14,430 bases of DNA from Firmicutes bacterium UBA6226 (GTDB lineage: Bacteria > Bacillota_A > Clostridia > Peptostreptococcales > Acidaminobacteraceae). The notes under the pieces are model-generated. The model was not told the origin of the DNA, made no database searches, and saw nothing but the letters and a program-made list of their open reading frames with translations. The DNA lies in NCBI GenBank assembly GCA_002441045.1, contig DJWQ01000093.1:1-14430 (forward strand), read 5' to 3'. Position numbers and translations under genes: made by a program. Shown one piece after another: positions 7,704 to 14,430 of this stretch (the stretch's first letter is position 1; every line of letters begins with the position of its first letter).

Positions 7704-7816
7704 GATTTTCGCTATACAACTTTACATTTTTCATCAAATAAGTTACTATTAATTAGTTAAAGAGGTTAATTAAACTCCCATGAGGAGTTAAATAAATAAG
7801 AGATCGGGAGGCACCC
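7704..7816 (+). promoter_or_regulatory. Structured 5' leader of tig
   Basis: The untranslated leader is about 113 bases, long for a housekeeping chaperone gene. It holds two potential hairpins: TTAATTA (7749-7755) with TAATTAA (7767-7773), and AACTCC (7773-7778) with GGAGTT (7784-7789). The hairpins share one base, so they compete slightly. The ribosome binding site GGGAGG (7806-7811) lies outside both. I recognise no known riboswitch or RNA thermometer. Confidence 0.35.
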
Positions 7817-9103
7817 ATGAGCTACGAGATTTTAAAGAAAGAAAATAGTGAAGTGACCATTAAGGTGACTGTACCTGCTGAAGCATTTGAAAAAGCAGTT
7901 CTTGCCGCTTATAACAAAAATAAAGGCAAATTTAACGTTCCAGGATTTAGAAAAGGCAAAGTACCAAAATCAATTATTGAAAAGCAATACGGCGAAGGCG
8001 TTTTCTATGAAGATGCAGTTAACTTATTATTACCTGAGTATTATGAAAAAGCATTAGATGCTTTATCGATTGAGCCAGTCGCAAGACCTGACATCGATAT
8101 TACTGAAATTGAAGCAAAAAAAGACATGGTATTTACTGCAGTAGTAACTGTAGCGCCAGAGTTTGTACTCGAAGGGTACAAAGGTATCGAAGTTGAGACA
8201 GTAAACGCTGAAGTGACTGATGAAATGATCGATGCTGAAATCGATAAAACTAGAAATATGAACGCAAGATTAGTATCTGTTTCTGATAGAGCAGTTCAAG
8301 ATGGTGACACAGTAATCATCGATTACAAAGGCTTTGTTGGTGAAGATCAATTCCAAGGCGGTACTGCAGAGAATCAAGAATTAGTGATTGGTTCAGGCAA
8401 GTTTATTCCAGGATTTGAAGAGCAACTCGTGGGTGCTAATGTTGGCGATCATGTTCATGTTAATGTAACTTTCCCTGAAGTTTATCATTCAGATGAACTT
8501 GCAGGTAAAGAAGCTGTGTTCCATGTATCTGTAAATGATATTAAATTTAAAGAACTTCCTGAACTAGATGATGAGTTTGCAAAAGACGTATCTGAGTTTG
8601 ATACACTTGAGGCTTATAAAGCTAACTTAAAGGCTGAACTTGAAGTGTCAGCAGCTGAAAGCGCAAAAGCAGCACAAAGAGACAAAGTCATCGATAAAGT
8701 AACAGAGTTAATCACAGTAGAGATCCCTGAGAAAATGATCGAAGCTGAAATCGATGGCATGGTAAGAGAATTTGATCAACAATTAAAATACCAAGGCTTA
8801 AGCTTAGACCAATACGTTCAATTTACTGGTGGTAGCTTCGATGCTTTAAAAGAGCAAATGAAACCTGATGCACTAGCTAGAGTAAAAACAAGCTTAGTCA
8901 TTGAAAAAGTAATGAACCAAGAAAACATTGAAGTAACTGAAGAAGATATTGAAGCAGAACTTCAAAAAATTGCTGAGCTTCAAAAGAGAGATCTTGAAGA
9001 AATCAGAAAAGTATTCAGCCAAGACAATTATGACTATTTAAAATCTAACTTAAAATCTAGAAAGACAGTAGACTTCCTAGTGGACAATGCAAAGTTAGTC
9101 TAG
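7817..9103 (+). CDS. tig: Trigger factor (ribosome-bound chaperone and prolyl isomerase)
   Basis: Trigger factor docks at the ribosomal tunnel exit and shields nascent chains, and its FKBP domain isomerises prolyl bonds. The 428 residues are the normal length. The N-terminal ribosome-binding domain carries the signature GFRKGK at 43-48. The FKBP-like domain runs from about 162 to 245 and includes GDTVIIDYKGFVG, IGSGKFIPGFEEQL and a VTFPEVYHSDELAGK block. The helical C-terminal chaperone domain fills the rest. The ribosome binding site GGGAGG lies 5 bases before the ATG. It is first in a tight operon with clpP (20-base gap) and clpX, a common arrangement that links folding and degradation. No anomaly is seen. 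Confidence 0.97.
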   Translation: MSYEILKKENSEVTIKVTVPAEAFEKAVLAAYNKNKGKFNVPGFRKGKVPKSIIEKQYGEGVFYEDAVNLLLPEYYEKALDALSIEPVARPDIDITEIEAKKDMVFTAVVTVAPEFVLEGYKGIEVETVNAEVTDEMIDAEIDKTRNMNARLVSVSDRAVQDGDTVIIDYKGFVGEDQFQGGTAENQELVIGSGKFIPGFEEQLVGANVGDHVHVNVTFPEVYHSDELAGKEAVFHVSVNDIKFKELPELDDEFAKDVSEFDTLEAYKANLKAELEVSAAESAKAAQRDKVIDKVTELITVEIPEKMIEAEIDGMVREFDQQLKYQGLSLDQYVQFTGGSFDALKEQMKPDALARVKTSLVIEKVMNQENIEVTEEDIEAELQKIAELQKRDLEEIRKVFSQDNYDYLKSNLKSRKTVDFLVDNAKLV

Positions 9104-9123
9104 TTTATTAACGGAGGTGCAAA

Positions 9124-9708
9124 ATGGCAAGTTATATCCCTTATGTTATCGAACAAACAAGTAAAGGCGAAAGATCATATGACATCTATTCGAGACTTTT
9201 AAAAGACAGGATTATTTTCATTAGTGGTGAGATTGATGACAATACTGCAAATTCAGTTGTTGCGCAACTTCTTTTCCTCGAAGCTGAGAATCCTGAACAG
9301 GATATCAACATCTATATCAACAGTCCTGGAGGCTCAATAACAGCTGGGATGGCTATTTTTGACACCATGGAATATATTAAACCTGATGTATCGACGATTT
9401 GTATCGGTATGGCAGCAAGTATGGGTGCTTTTTTACTTGCTGCGGGTGCAAAAGGTAAAAGATACGCTCTACCGAATGCAGAAGTTATGATTCACCAACC
9501 ACTGGGTGGTGCTAGAGGTCAAGCTTCTGATATTAAAATTCAAGCAGATCGTATCTTGAAAATGCGTCAAGATTTAAACCGAATTCTCAGTGAAAAAACT
9601 GGGAAGCCATATGAACAAATCGAAAAAGATACAGATAGAGATTTCTTTATGACAGCGGAAGAAGCGGTAGAATATGGCCTTATTGACAAAGTTTTTGTCA
9701 AAAGATAA
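9124..9708 (+). CDS. clpP: ATP-dependent Clp protease proteolytic subunit
   Basis: ClpP is the serine peptidase that assembles as a double heptameric barrel and degrades proteins fed by ClpX or other Clp ATPases. The 194 residues are typical. The catalytic triad is complete: Ser99 in GMAASMGA, His124 in VMIHQPLGG and Asp173 in DTDRDFFM. Other hallmarks are ISGEIDD (33-39), [15 protein letters not shown] (64-78) and the RGQASDI turn after the catalytic histidine. A short N-terminal propeptide may be removed. The ribosome binding site GGAGG lies 6 bases before the ATG. It lies between tig and clpX with gaps of 20 and 26 bases and no terminator, so ClpX and ClpP should be made together. Confidence 0.97.
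   Translation: MASYIPYVIEQTSKGERSYDIYSRLLKDRIIFISGEIDDNTANSVVAQLLFLEAENPEQDINIYINSPGGSITAGMAIFDTMEYIKPDVSTICIGMAASMGAFLLAAGAKGKRYALPNAEVMIHQPLGGARGQASDIKIQADRILKMRQDLNRILSEKTGKPYEQIEKDTDRDFFMTAEEAVEYGLIDKVFVKR
9683..9701 (+). repeat. Perfect hairpin at the clpP 3' end
   Basis: TTGACAAA (9683-9690) and TTTGTCAA (9694-9701) are perfect 8-base inverted arms around GTT, inside the last codons of clpP. No T-tract follows. The left arm contains a consensus -35 box, TTGACA. A GATAAT at 9704-9709 lies 15 bases downstream of it, so a weak internal clpX promoter is possible, though the spacing is short. Confidence 0.3.
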
Positions 9709-9734
9709 TTCAAACGTAAGAAATGAGGTAATCA

Positions 9735-11021
9735 ATGGATAAACCTACATTAAAATGTTCTTTTTGTGGGAAAAGTCAAGAGCAAGTAAAGCGTTTAATT
9801 GCAGGTCCAAATGTCTATATATGTGACGAATGTATTGAACTTTGCAATGAAATTCTTGAAGAAGAACTCTCGATTTACAAAAAAGAAGATACGGACGAAT
9901 GGTCTTTGGAGTCTTTACCAAAACCTTCTGAGATTAAAGATATACTAGATTCGTATGTTATCGGACAGGAAAAGGCAAAAAGAACACTCGCCGTCGCGAT
10001 GTACAATCATTATAAAAGAATACAAAATGAGACTGAAGAGGATGATATTGAGCTTCAAAAGAGCAATATTCTTCTGATCGGACCAACGGGTTCAGGGAAA
10101 ACGCTATTGGCCCAAACCTTAGCTAAAATCCTTGATGTGCCGTTTGCCATCGCCGATGCAACTGCGCTTACTGAAGCTGGGTATGTTGGTGAGGATGTAG
10201 AAAACATCATATTAAAATTAGTTCAAGCTGCAGATTATGATATAGAACGTGCACAAAAGGGTATTATCTATATCGATGAGATTGATAAAATCACTAGAAA
10301 ATCTGAAAATCCATCTATTACTAGAGATGTTTCAGGTGAAGGTGTGCAGCAAGCGTTACTAAAAATAATTGAAGGAACTGTTGCCAACGTGCCGCCACAA
10401 GGTGGACGTAAACACCCACATCAAGAGTTTTTGCAAGTGGATACAACCAATATTTTGTTTATCTGCGGTGGGGCTTTTGACGGTATGGGCTCAATAATTA
10501 GTTCTAGAATTGGTGAGAAAGCAATGGGATTTGGTGCGGCAGTTCAAAGCAAGAAGGACATTCCTCTTGGTGAATTGTTTGATAAGATTGAGCCAAAGGA
10601 CTTACTCAAATTTGGACTCATACCAGAATTTGTAGGTCGTGTGCCAATCGTCGTCTCCCTTCATGAACTTGATCACGATGCGTTAGTTAGAATTCTTAAG
10701 GAGCCTAAAAACGCAATTGTGAAACAATATCAAAAAATGTTGAAGTTAGATAGTGTCGAACTTGAATTTGAGGACGATGCGTTGACTGAAGTTGCAAAAA
10801 TGGCAATAGAAAGAAAAACAGGTGCTCGAGGTTTAAGATCGATTCTTGAAAGCATAATGATGGAAATCATGTATGAAATTCCTTCACGTGACGATATCAA
10901 GAAATGCATTGTTACTAAGGAAACCATTAGAAACCATCAATTGCCAACCCTTGTGTTGTATGATTCTAAGAAGGAAACTTCTAAGAAAGAATTAACTAAG
11001 GGTAAAGAAAGTGTATCCTAA
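9735..11021 (+). CDS. clpX: ClpX, AAA+ unfoldase of the ClpXP protease
   Basis: ClpX unfolds tagged substrates with ATP and threads them into ClpP. Of 428 residues, the N-terminal zinc domain has Cys8, Cys11, Cys30 and Cys33. The AAA+ core has Walker A GPTGSGKT (116-123), the pore loop GYVGE (149-153), Walker B IIYIDEID (177-184), the RKH loop (225-227) and the sensor-2 segment [11 protein letters not shown]. The ClpP-docking loop reads MGF (264-266) where E. coli and B. subtilis have IGF, a conservative change. The C-terminal tail is lysine- and serine-rich and probably flexible. The ribosome binding site GAGG is 6 bases before the ATG. The gene ends in a strong terminator that includes its stop codon. 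Confidence 0.97.
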   Translation: MDKPTLKCSFCGKSQEQVKRLIAGPNVYICDECIELCNEILEEELSIYKKEDTDEWSLESLPKPSEIKDILDSYVIGQEKAKRTLAVAMYNHYKRIQNETEEDDIELQKSNILLIGPTGSGKTLLAQTLAKILDVPFAIADATALTEAGYVGEDVENIILKLVQAADYDIERAQKGIIYIDEIDKITRKSENPSITRDVSGEGVQQALLKIIEGTVANVPPQGGRKHPHQEFLQVDTTNILFICGGAFDGMGSIISSRIGEKAMGFGAAVQSKKDIPLGELFDKIEPKDLLKFGLIPEFVGRVPIVVSLHELDHDALVRILKEPKNAIVKQYQKMLKLDSVELEFEDDALTEVAKMAIERKTGARGLRSILESIMMEIMYEIPSRDDIKKCIVTKETIRNHQLPTLVLYDSKKETSKKELTKGKESVS

Positions 11022-11043
11022 AACGAGCGAAAGCTCGTTTTTT
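11020..11043 (+). terminator. Strong Rho-independent terminator after clpX
   Basis: AAAACGAGC (11020-11028) pairs perfectly with GCTCGTTTT (11033-11041) around a GAAA tetraloop of the stable GNRA class, and six Ts run to 11043. The stem begins within the clpX stop codon. It should end the tig-clpP-clpX transcript and set lon apart. Confidence 0.9.
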
Positions 11044-11049
11044 GCTTAA

Positions 11050-11090
11050 ACCACAAGCAAAGATTGTGGTCAAGTTAAATGTTAAACTTG
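11050..11090 (+). repeat. Two further hairpins in the clpX-lon gap
   Basis: ACCACAA (11050-11056) pairs with TTGTGGT (11064-11070). Directly after it, CAAGTT (11071-11076) pairs with AACTTG (11085-11090). Neither is followed by a clean T-run, although five to six Ts follow the second. They fill the 102-base gap where a lon promoter or operator would be expected. A TATTAT at 11104-11109 is too close to the lon ribosome binding site to be an ordinary -10 box, so I cannot assign a lon promoter. Confidence 0.4.
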
Positions 11091-11123
11091 TTTTTCACAT
11101 GTATATTATAGAGAGGTGAAATC

Positions 11124-13451
11124 ATGGAACAAGAAAGCAAAGTCATCAATATTCCTTTGATTCCGCTGAGAGGGTTGTCCATATTTCCTTATATGGTCTT
11201 ACACTTTGATGTGGGTCGAAAAAAATCCATAAAAGCACTTGAAGCTGCTATGGCAAAGGACCAACGTATTTTCTTAACGACGCAATTTGATATAGACAAT
11301 GATTCGCCTGAATCAACTGATTTCTACAAAGTCGGTACAATCTGTAAAATCAAGCAAATGTTAAAATTACCTGGCGATGCGATTCGTGTGCTCGTTGAGG
11401 GGATTCAGCGTGCTGAAGTAAGTGAAATTGTTGAAGATTCGCCTTATTTCCGTGTAGACGTTAATGTTTTTGAAGATGATATTACTGTGGATAAGGAAAT
11501 TAGTGCGCTTATGAGAAGCAATATCTCAGCTTTTGAGAGATACATTGCGACGACGAATCGAGTGAGTGCTGATGTGATCTTATCGATTACAGCCATTGAT
11601 GAACCCGGACGACTTGCAGATACAATCGCTGCTCAATTAACACTTAAAACAGAGCAAAAGCAAGAATTGATTAATGCAATAGACGTTAAACTTCGTTTAG
11701 AGCACCTTTATAAGATTCTCTTAACAGAAGTAGAAATTCTTGAAGTTGAAAAAAATATCAATGACAAAGTAAAAAGTCAAATCAACAAATCTCAAAAAGA
11801 GTATTATTTAAGAGAGCAAATAAAAGCAATTAGAGATGAGCTTGGTGAAGAAGACGCACAGGAAGATGAAATTGAAGAAATGCGTCAAAAACTTAAAAAG
11901 CTGAAATTATCTAAGAAAATAGACAAAAAAGTATCAGCTGAAATCGATCGTTATTCGAGATTGTCGCCTTCATCTGCTGAAAGTGGTGTGATTCGAAGCT
12001 ACGTCAACTGGATTTTAGATTTGCCTTGGCGTAAAGAGACTAAGGATCAAATCGATTTGGTTAAAGCACAAGCGATACTTGACGAAGATCATTTTGGACT
12101 TGAAAGCGTAAAAGAACGTGTGGTTGAATATCTAGCGGTAAGAGATTTAACGCAGAGTATGAAAGGCCCTATCATTTGTCTAGTCGGCCCTCCAGGCGTT
12201 GGTAAAACATCTATTGCCAAATCTATCGCTCGCTCTCTTGGAAGAGAGTTCGTTAGAATGTCACTGGGTGGGGTTCGTGATGAAGCAGAAATAAGAGGGC
12301 ATCGTCGCACTTATATCGGAGCGATACCTGGTCGCATTATCAATGGCATTAAAGAAGCGGGCACAAAGAATCCTGTCTTTTTATTTGATGAAATAGATAA
12401 GCTTTCTAGTGATTTCAGAGGCGACCCTGCTTCAGCACTTTTAGAAGTTTTAGATCCTGAGCAAAACAAGGAGTTTACAGATCACTATCTTGAAGTTCCT
12501 TTTGATTTATCAAAAGTTATGTTTGTGACTACTGCAAACTCACTAAACACCATTCCAAGACCTCTTTTAGACCGTATGGAAGTAATTCAAGTTTCTGGTT
12601 ATACAGAGTATGAGAAATTAAACATCGCTAAAAAATACTTGGTACCTAAAAAAATGGAAGAGCACGGCTTACAGAAAAACTGTCTTTCAGTTTCTGATGA
12701 AGGTTTATATGAAATTATTAGAAAGTATACAAGGGAGTCCGGTGTACGTGAACTTGAAAGAAAAATCGCGGATCTATCTAGAAAAGCAGCAGTAAGAATC
12801 GTTAAAGGCGAAGTGAAATCGGTTCGTGTAACAGATAAAAACTTAGATAAATATTTAGGTAAGACAAGATACCATTATGATTTGATCGCTGAAGAAGACC
12901 AAGTGGGTATCGTGACAGGCCTCGCATGGACAGCTGTAGGTGGAGACACGCTTTCAATTGAAGTAAACACGATGAAAGGTAAAGGTAAGTTGCAATTAAC
13001 AGGTCAGCTTGGCGATGTTATGAAAGAATCAGCTCAAGCGGGTCTATCTTATATAAGAACCGTAGCAAGCACATACGGTATCGAGGAAAACTTCCATGAA
13101 ACCATAGATTTACACGTGCACATACCTGAAGGTGCTATTCCAAAGGATGGTCCATCGGCTGGTATCACTATGGCGACTGCTATGATTTCTGCATTGGCGG
13201 AAATTCCAGTGAATCGTTTTGTTGCTATGACTGGCGAGATTACATTAAGAGGTCGTGTATTACCGATTGGTGGTTTCAAAGAAAAGGCATTGGCTGCAAA
13301 AAGAGCAGGCATTAAAAAGATACTTTTCCCATTTGATAATTTAAAAGACTTAGAAGATATTCCAGAAACCGTTAAGAAAGAAATTGAATTTATAGCGGTA
13401 AAAACCATGGATGAAGTTCTTGAACATGCTTTGGTTAGAGAGGAAAAGTAA
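11124..13451 (+). CDS. lon: ATP-dependent protease Lon (LonA type)
   Basis: Lon is a cytoplasmic hexameric protease combining AAA+ unfoldase and peptidase in one chain; it removes damaged and short-lived regulatory proteins. The 775 residues match bacterial LonA. An N-terminal substrate-binding domain (about 8-200, starting [16 protein letters not shown]) leads into a charged coiled coil (about 200-275). The AAA+ module has Walker A GPPGVGKT (355-362) and Walker B VFLFDE (418-423). The peptidase domain has the Ser678-Lys721 dyad in KDGPSAG and [15 protein letters not shown]. No membrane segments are present, which excludes LonB. The ribosome binding site GAGAGGTGA precedes the ATG closely. 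Its stop codon directly abuts the engB start. Confidence 0.97.
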   Translation: MEQESKVINIPLIPLRGLSIFPYMVLHFDVGRKKSIKALEAAMAKDQRIFLTTQFDIDNDSPESTDFYKVGTICKIKQMLKLPGDAIRVLVEGIQRAEVSEIVEDSPYFRVDVNVFEDDITVDKEISALMRSNISAFERYIATTNRVSADVILSITAIDEPGRLADTIAAQLTLKTEQKQELINAIDVKLRLEHLYKILLTEVEILEVEKNINDKVKSQINKSQKEYYLREQIKAIRDELGEEDAQEDEIEEMRQKLKKLKLSKKIDKKVSAEIDRYSRLSPSSAESGVIRSYVNWILDLPWRKETKDQIDLVKAQAILDEDHFGLESVKERVVEYLAVRDLTQSMKGPIICLVGPPGVGKTSIAKSIARSLGREFVRMSLGGVRDEAEIRGHRRTYIGAIPGRIINGIKEAGTKNPVFLFDEIDKLSSDFRGDPASALLEVLDPEQNKEFTDHYLEVPFDLSKVMFVTTANSLNTIPRPLLDRMEVIQVSGYTEYEKLNIAKKYLVPKKMEEHGLQKNCLSVSDEGLYEIIRKYTRESGVRELERKIADLSRKAAVRIVKGEVKSVRVTDKNLDKYLGKTRYHYDLIAEEDQVGIVTGLAWTAVGGDTLSIEVNTMKGKGKLQLTGQLGDVMKESAQAGLSYIRTVASTYGIEENFHETIDLHVHIPEGAIPKDGPSAGITMATAMISALAEIPVNRFVAMTGEITLRGRVLPIGGFKEKALAAKRAGIKKILFPFDNLKDLEDIPETVKKEIEFIAVKTMDEVLEHALVREEK

Positions 13452-14099
13452 ATGAAGATAAAAAATAGTACCTTTGTAATAAGTGCAGTTTCTAAAACAC
13501 AGTACCCAGAAGATCAATTGCCTGAGTTTGCATTTGCTGGCCGATCGAATGTAGGCAAATCTTCGTTAATCAACATGTTGCTGGGGAGAAAAGGACTAGC
13601 TAAAACCAGTTCGACACCTGGAAAAACCCAATTGGTTAACTTTTACGATATCGATGGGATTTTTAGATTTGTCGATTTACCTGGCTACGGATTTGCAAAG
13701 GTATCGAAAACACAAAAAGCAGGTTGGGGCAAAATTATAGAGACGTATCTACACAATAGAGAAACACTTCTTGAGGTGTTTCAGCTTGTTGATATTAGAC
13801 ATACCCCTTCTGCTGAAGACATTCAGATGTATGATTGGATTCGTTCAGCGGGCTTTAATGGCATTGTCATTGCAACAAAAGCGGATAAGCTAACAAAAAA
13901 TCAAGTTCAAAAACAGTTATCTGTCATTAGAAAAACGTTGGGAATGGAAAAGGATGCTGTTATATTGCCTGTTTCGTCTCAAACGAGAGATGGCAAATAT
14001 GATTTTTGGGATATGATTAACGAGTTGTTCGAAGCCAATGAAATTGACATCTTTATGGAAAGACAAGATGGCAGTAATAAAATTCAAGCAACAGAATAA
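13452..14099 (+). CDS. engB: Ribosome-biogenesis GTPase EngB (YsxC/YihA)
   Basis: EngB is a small GTPase needed for late assembly of the 50S ribosomal subunit. The 215 residues show all the G motifs: G1 GRSNVGKS (30-37), G2 Thr in STPGKT (54-59), G3 DLPG (75-78), G4 TKAD (142-145) and G5 VSS (174-176). The TRAFAC-type spacing and the KTSSTPGKTQLVNFY block are characteristic. The ATG follows the lon stop with no gap, and AGAGG lies within the end of lon, so translation is probably coupled. lon-engB adjacency is also known in B. subtilis (lonA-ysxC). The polar tail after about 203 is likely flexible. Confidence 0.96.
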   Translation: MKIKNSTFVISAVSKTQYPEDQLPEFAFAGRSNVGKSSLINMLLGRKGLAKTSSTPGKTQLVNFYDIDGIFRFVDLPGYGFAKVSKTQKAGWGKIIETYLHNRETLLEVFQLVDIRHTPSAEDIQMYDWIRSAGFNGIVIATKADKLTKNQVQKQLSVIRKTLGMEKDAVILPVSSQTRDGKYDFWDMINELFEANEIDIFMERQDGSNKIQATE

Positions 14100-14128
14100 A
14101 TATTAAATAATTATTGAGGAGAGTAAAA

Positions 14129-14430
14129 ATGGCTCAAAATCCAATCGTTACGATTACAATGGTAGGCGGAAAGCAAATGAAAGTTGAGCTTTACCCAGAA
14201 GTAGCGCCAAATACAGTAAATAATTTTATCAGCTTAGTAAAAAAAGGTTACTATGATGGTTTGATTTTCCACAGAGTCATCAAAGGATTTATGATTCAAG
14301 GGGGTTGTCCAAATGGCAATGGTATGGGTGGCCCTGGCTATGGTATTAAAGGTGAATTCCGAATCAATGGCGTGCAAAATAATTTGAAGCATACAAAAGG
14401 TGTGCTTTCAATGGCGAGAGCTCAGAACCC
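14129..14430 (+). CDS. Cyclophilin-type peptidyl-prolyl isomerase, 3' end missing
   Basis: This enzyme speeds cis-trans isomerisation of prolyl bonds during folding. The reading frame runs off the window; about 100 residues are visible. Cyclophilin active-site residues are present: Arg49 in FHRVIKGF, with Phe54 and Gln57 in FMIQGG. The [11 protein letters not shown] and [12 protein letters not shown] segments also belong to the family. There is no signal peptide ([14 protein letters not shown]), so it should be cytoplasmic. The ribosome binding site GAGGAG is well placed before ATG 14129. It follows engB by 29 bases with no terminator, so it probably shares the lon-engB transcript. Confidence 0.93.
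   Translation, partial: MAQNPIVTITMVGGKQMKVELYPEVAPNTVNNFISLVKKGYYDGLIFHRVIKGFMIQGGCPNGNGMGGPGYGIKGEFRINGVQNNLKHTKGVLSMARAQN

Noticed and set aside
7540..7737. A 66-codon N-terminal extension of the helicase frame
   Set aside because: It crosses the candidate promoter and leader, has no ribosome binding site at its far ATG, and its composition is unlike the helicase. The ATG at 7539 has a good AGGAG site, and the Q-motif follows at once.
7704..7816. CIRCE element for HrcA control of tig
   Set aside because: No TTAGCACTC-N9-GAGTGCTAA pattern or close variant is present.
11069..11087. CtsR heat-shock operator ahead of lon
   Set aside because: Only the first half, GGTCAAG, resembles the CtsR heptad; the second half does not match. 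The sequence is better described as an inverted repeat.

Overview
The window looks like a core-genome segment of a low-GC, Gram-positive-type anaerobe, probably a clostridial Firmicute. The evidence is AT-rich sequence, strong GGAGG-type ribosome binding sites, one TTG start, an HBM-like chemoreceptor, and the housekeeping block tig-clpP-clpX-lon-engB. I cannot name the genus. No rRNA, tRNA, CRISPR array, insertion sequence or phage gene is visible.

Layout. (1) Positions 1-2022 carry the 3' part of a transmembrane chemoreceptor gene that begins before the window and ends at a hairpin terminator. (2) About 200 bases of non-coding DNA follow, with a near-perfect 23-bp dyad and a candidate promoter. 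They lead into a five-gene plus-strand run: a 37-kDa nucleoid-associated protein, the pseudouridine synthase RluF (overlapping it by 4 bases), two unrecognised membrane-anchored proteins, and RecX. (3) A UvrD/Rep-type helicase gene on the minus strand converges on recX and overlaps its 3' end by 84 bases. (4) Between the helicase and tig lies a compact divergent control region: two back-to-back promoters with -35 boxes 7 bases apart, a terminator-like hairpin in the helicase leader, and a structured tig leader. (5) tig-clpP-clpX form a tight operon closed by a strong terminator that overlaps the clpX stop codon. (6) lon, engB (directly abutting lon) and a cyclophilin gene cut by the window end form the next unit.

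Functionally, the right half is a protein-quality-control and ribosome block. Trigger factor folds nascent chains, ClpXP and Lon degrade unfolded or regulatory proteins, EngB assembles the 50S subunit, and a cyclophilin adds a second prolyl isomerase. The left half mixes chemotaxis, nucleoid binding, rRNA modification and recombination control (RecX and a helicase).

The protein-coding content is largely conventional, and I found no convincing new multi-gene system. The points most worth a second look are regulatory or architectural: the intergenic dyad, the helicase leader hairpin, the divergent promoters, the recX/helicase 3' overlap, the hairpins between clpX and lon, and the two unrecognised membrane proteins before recX.
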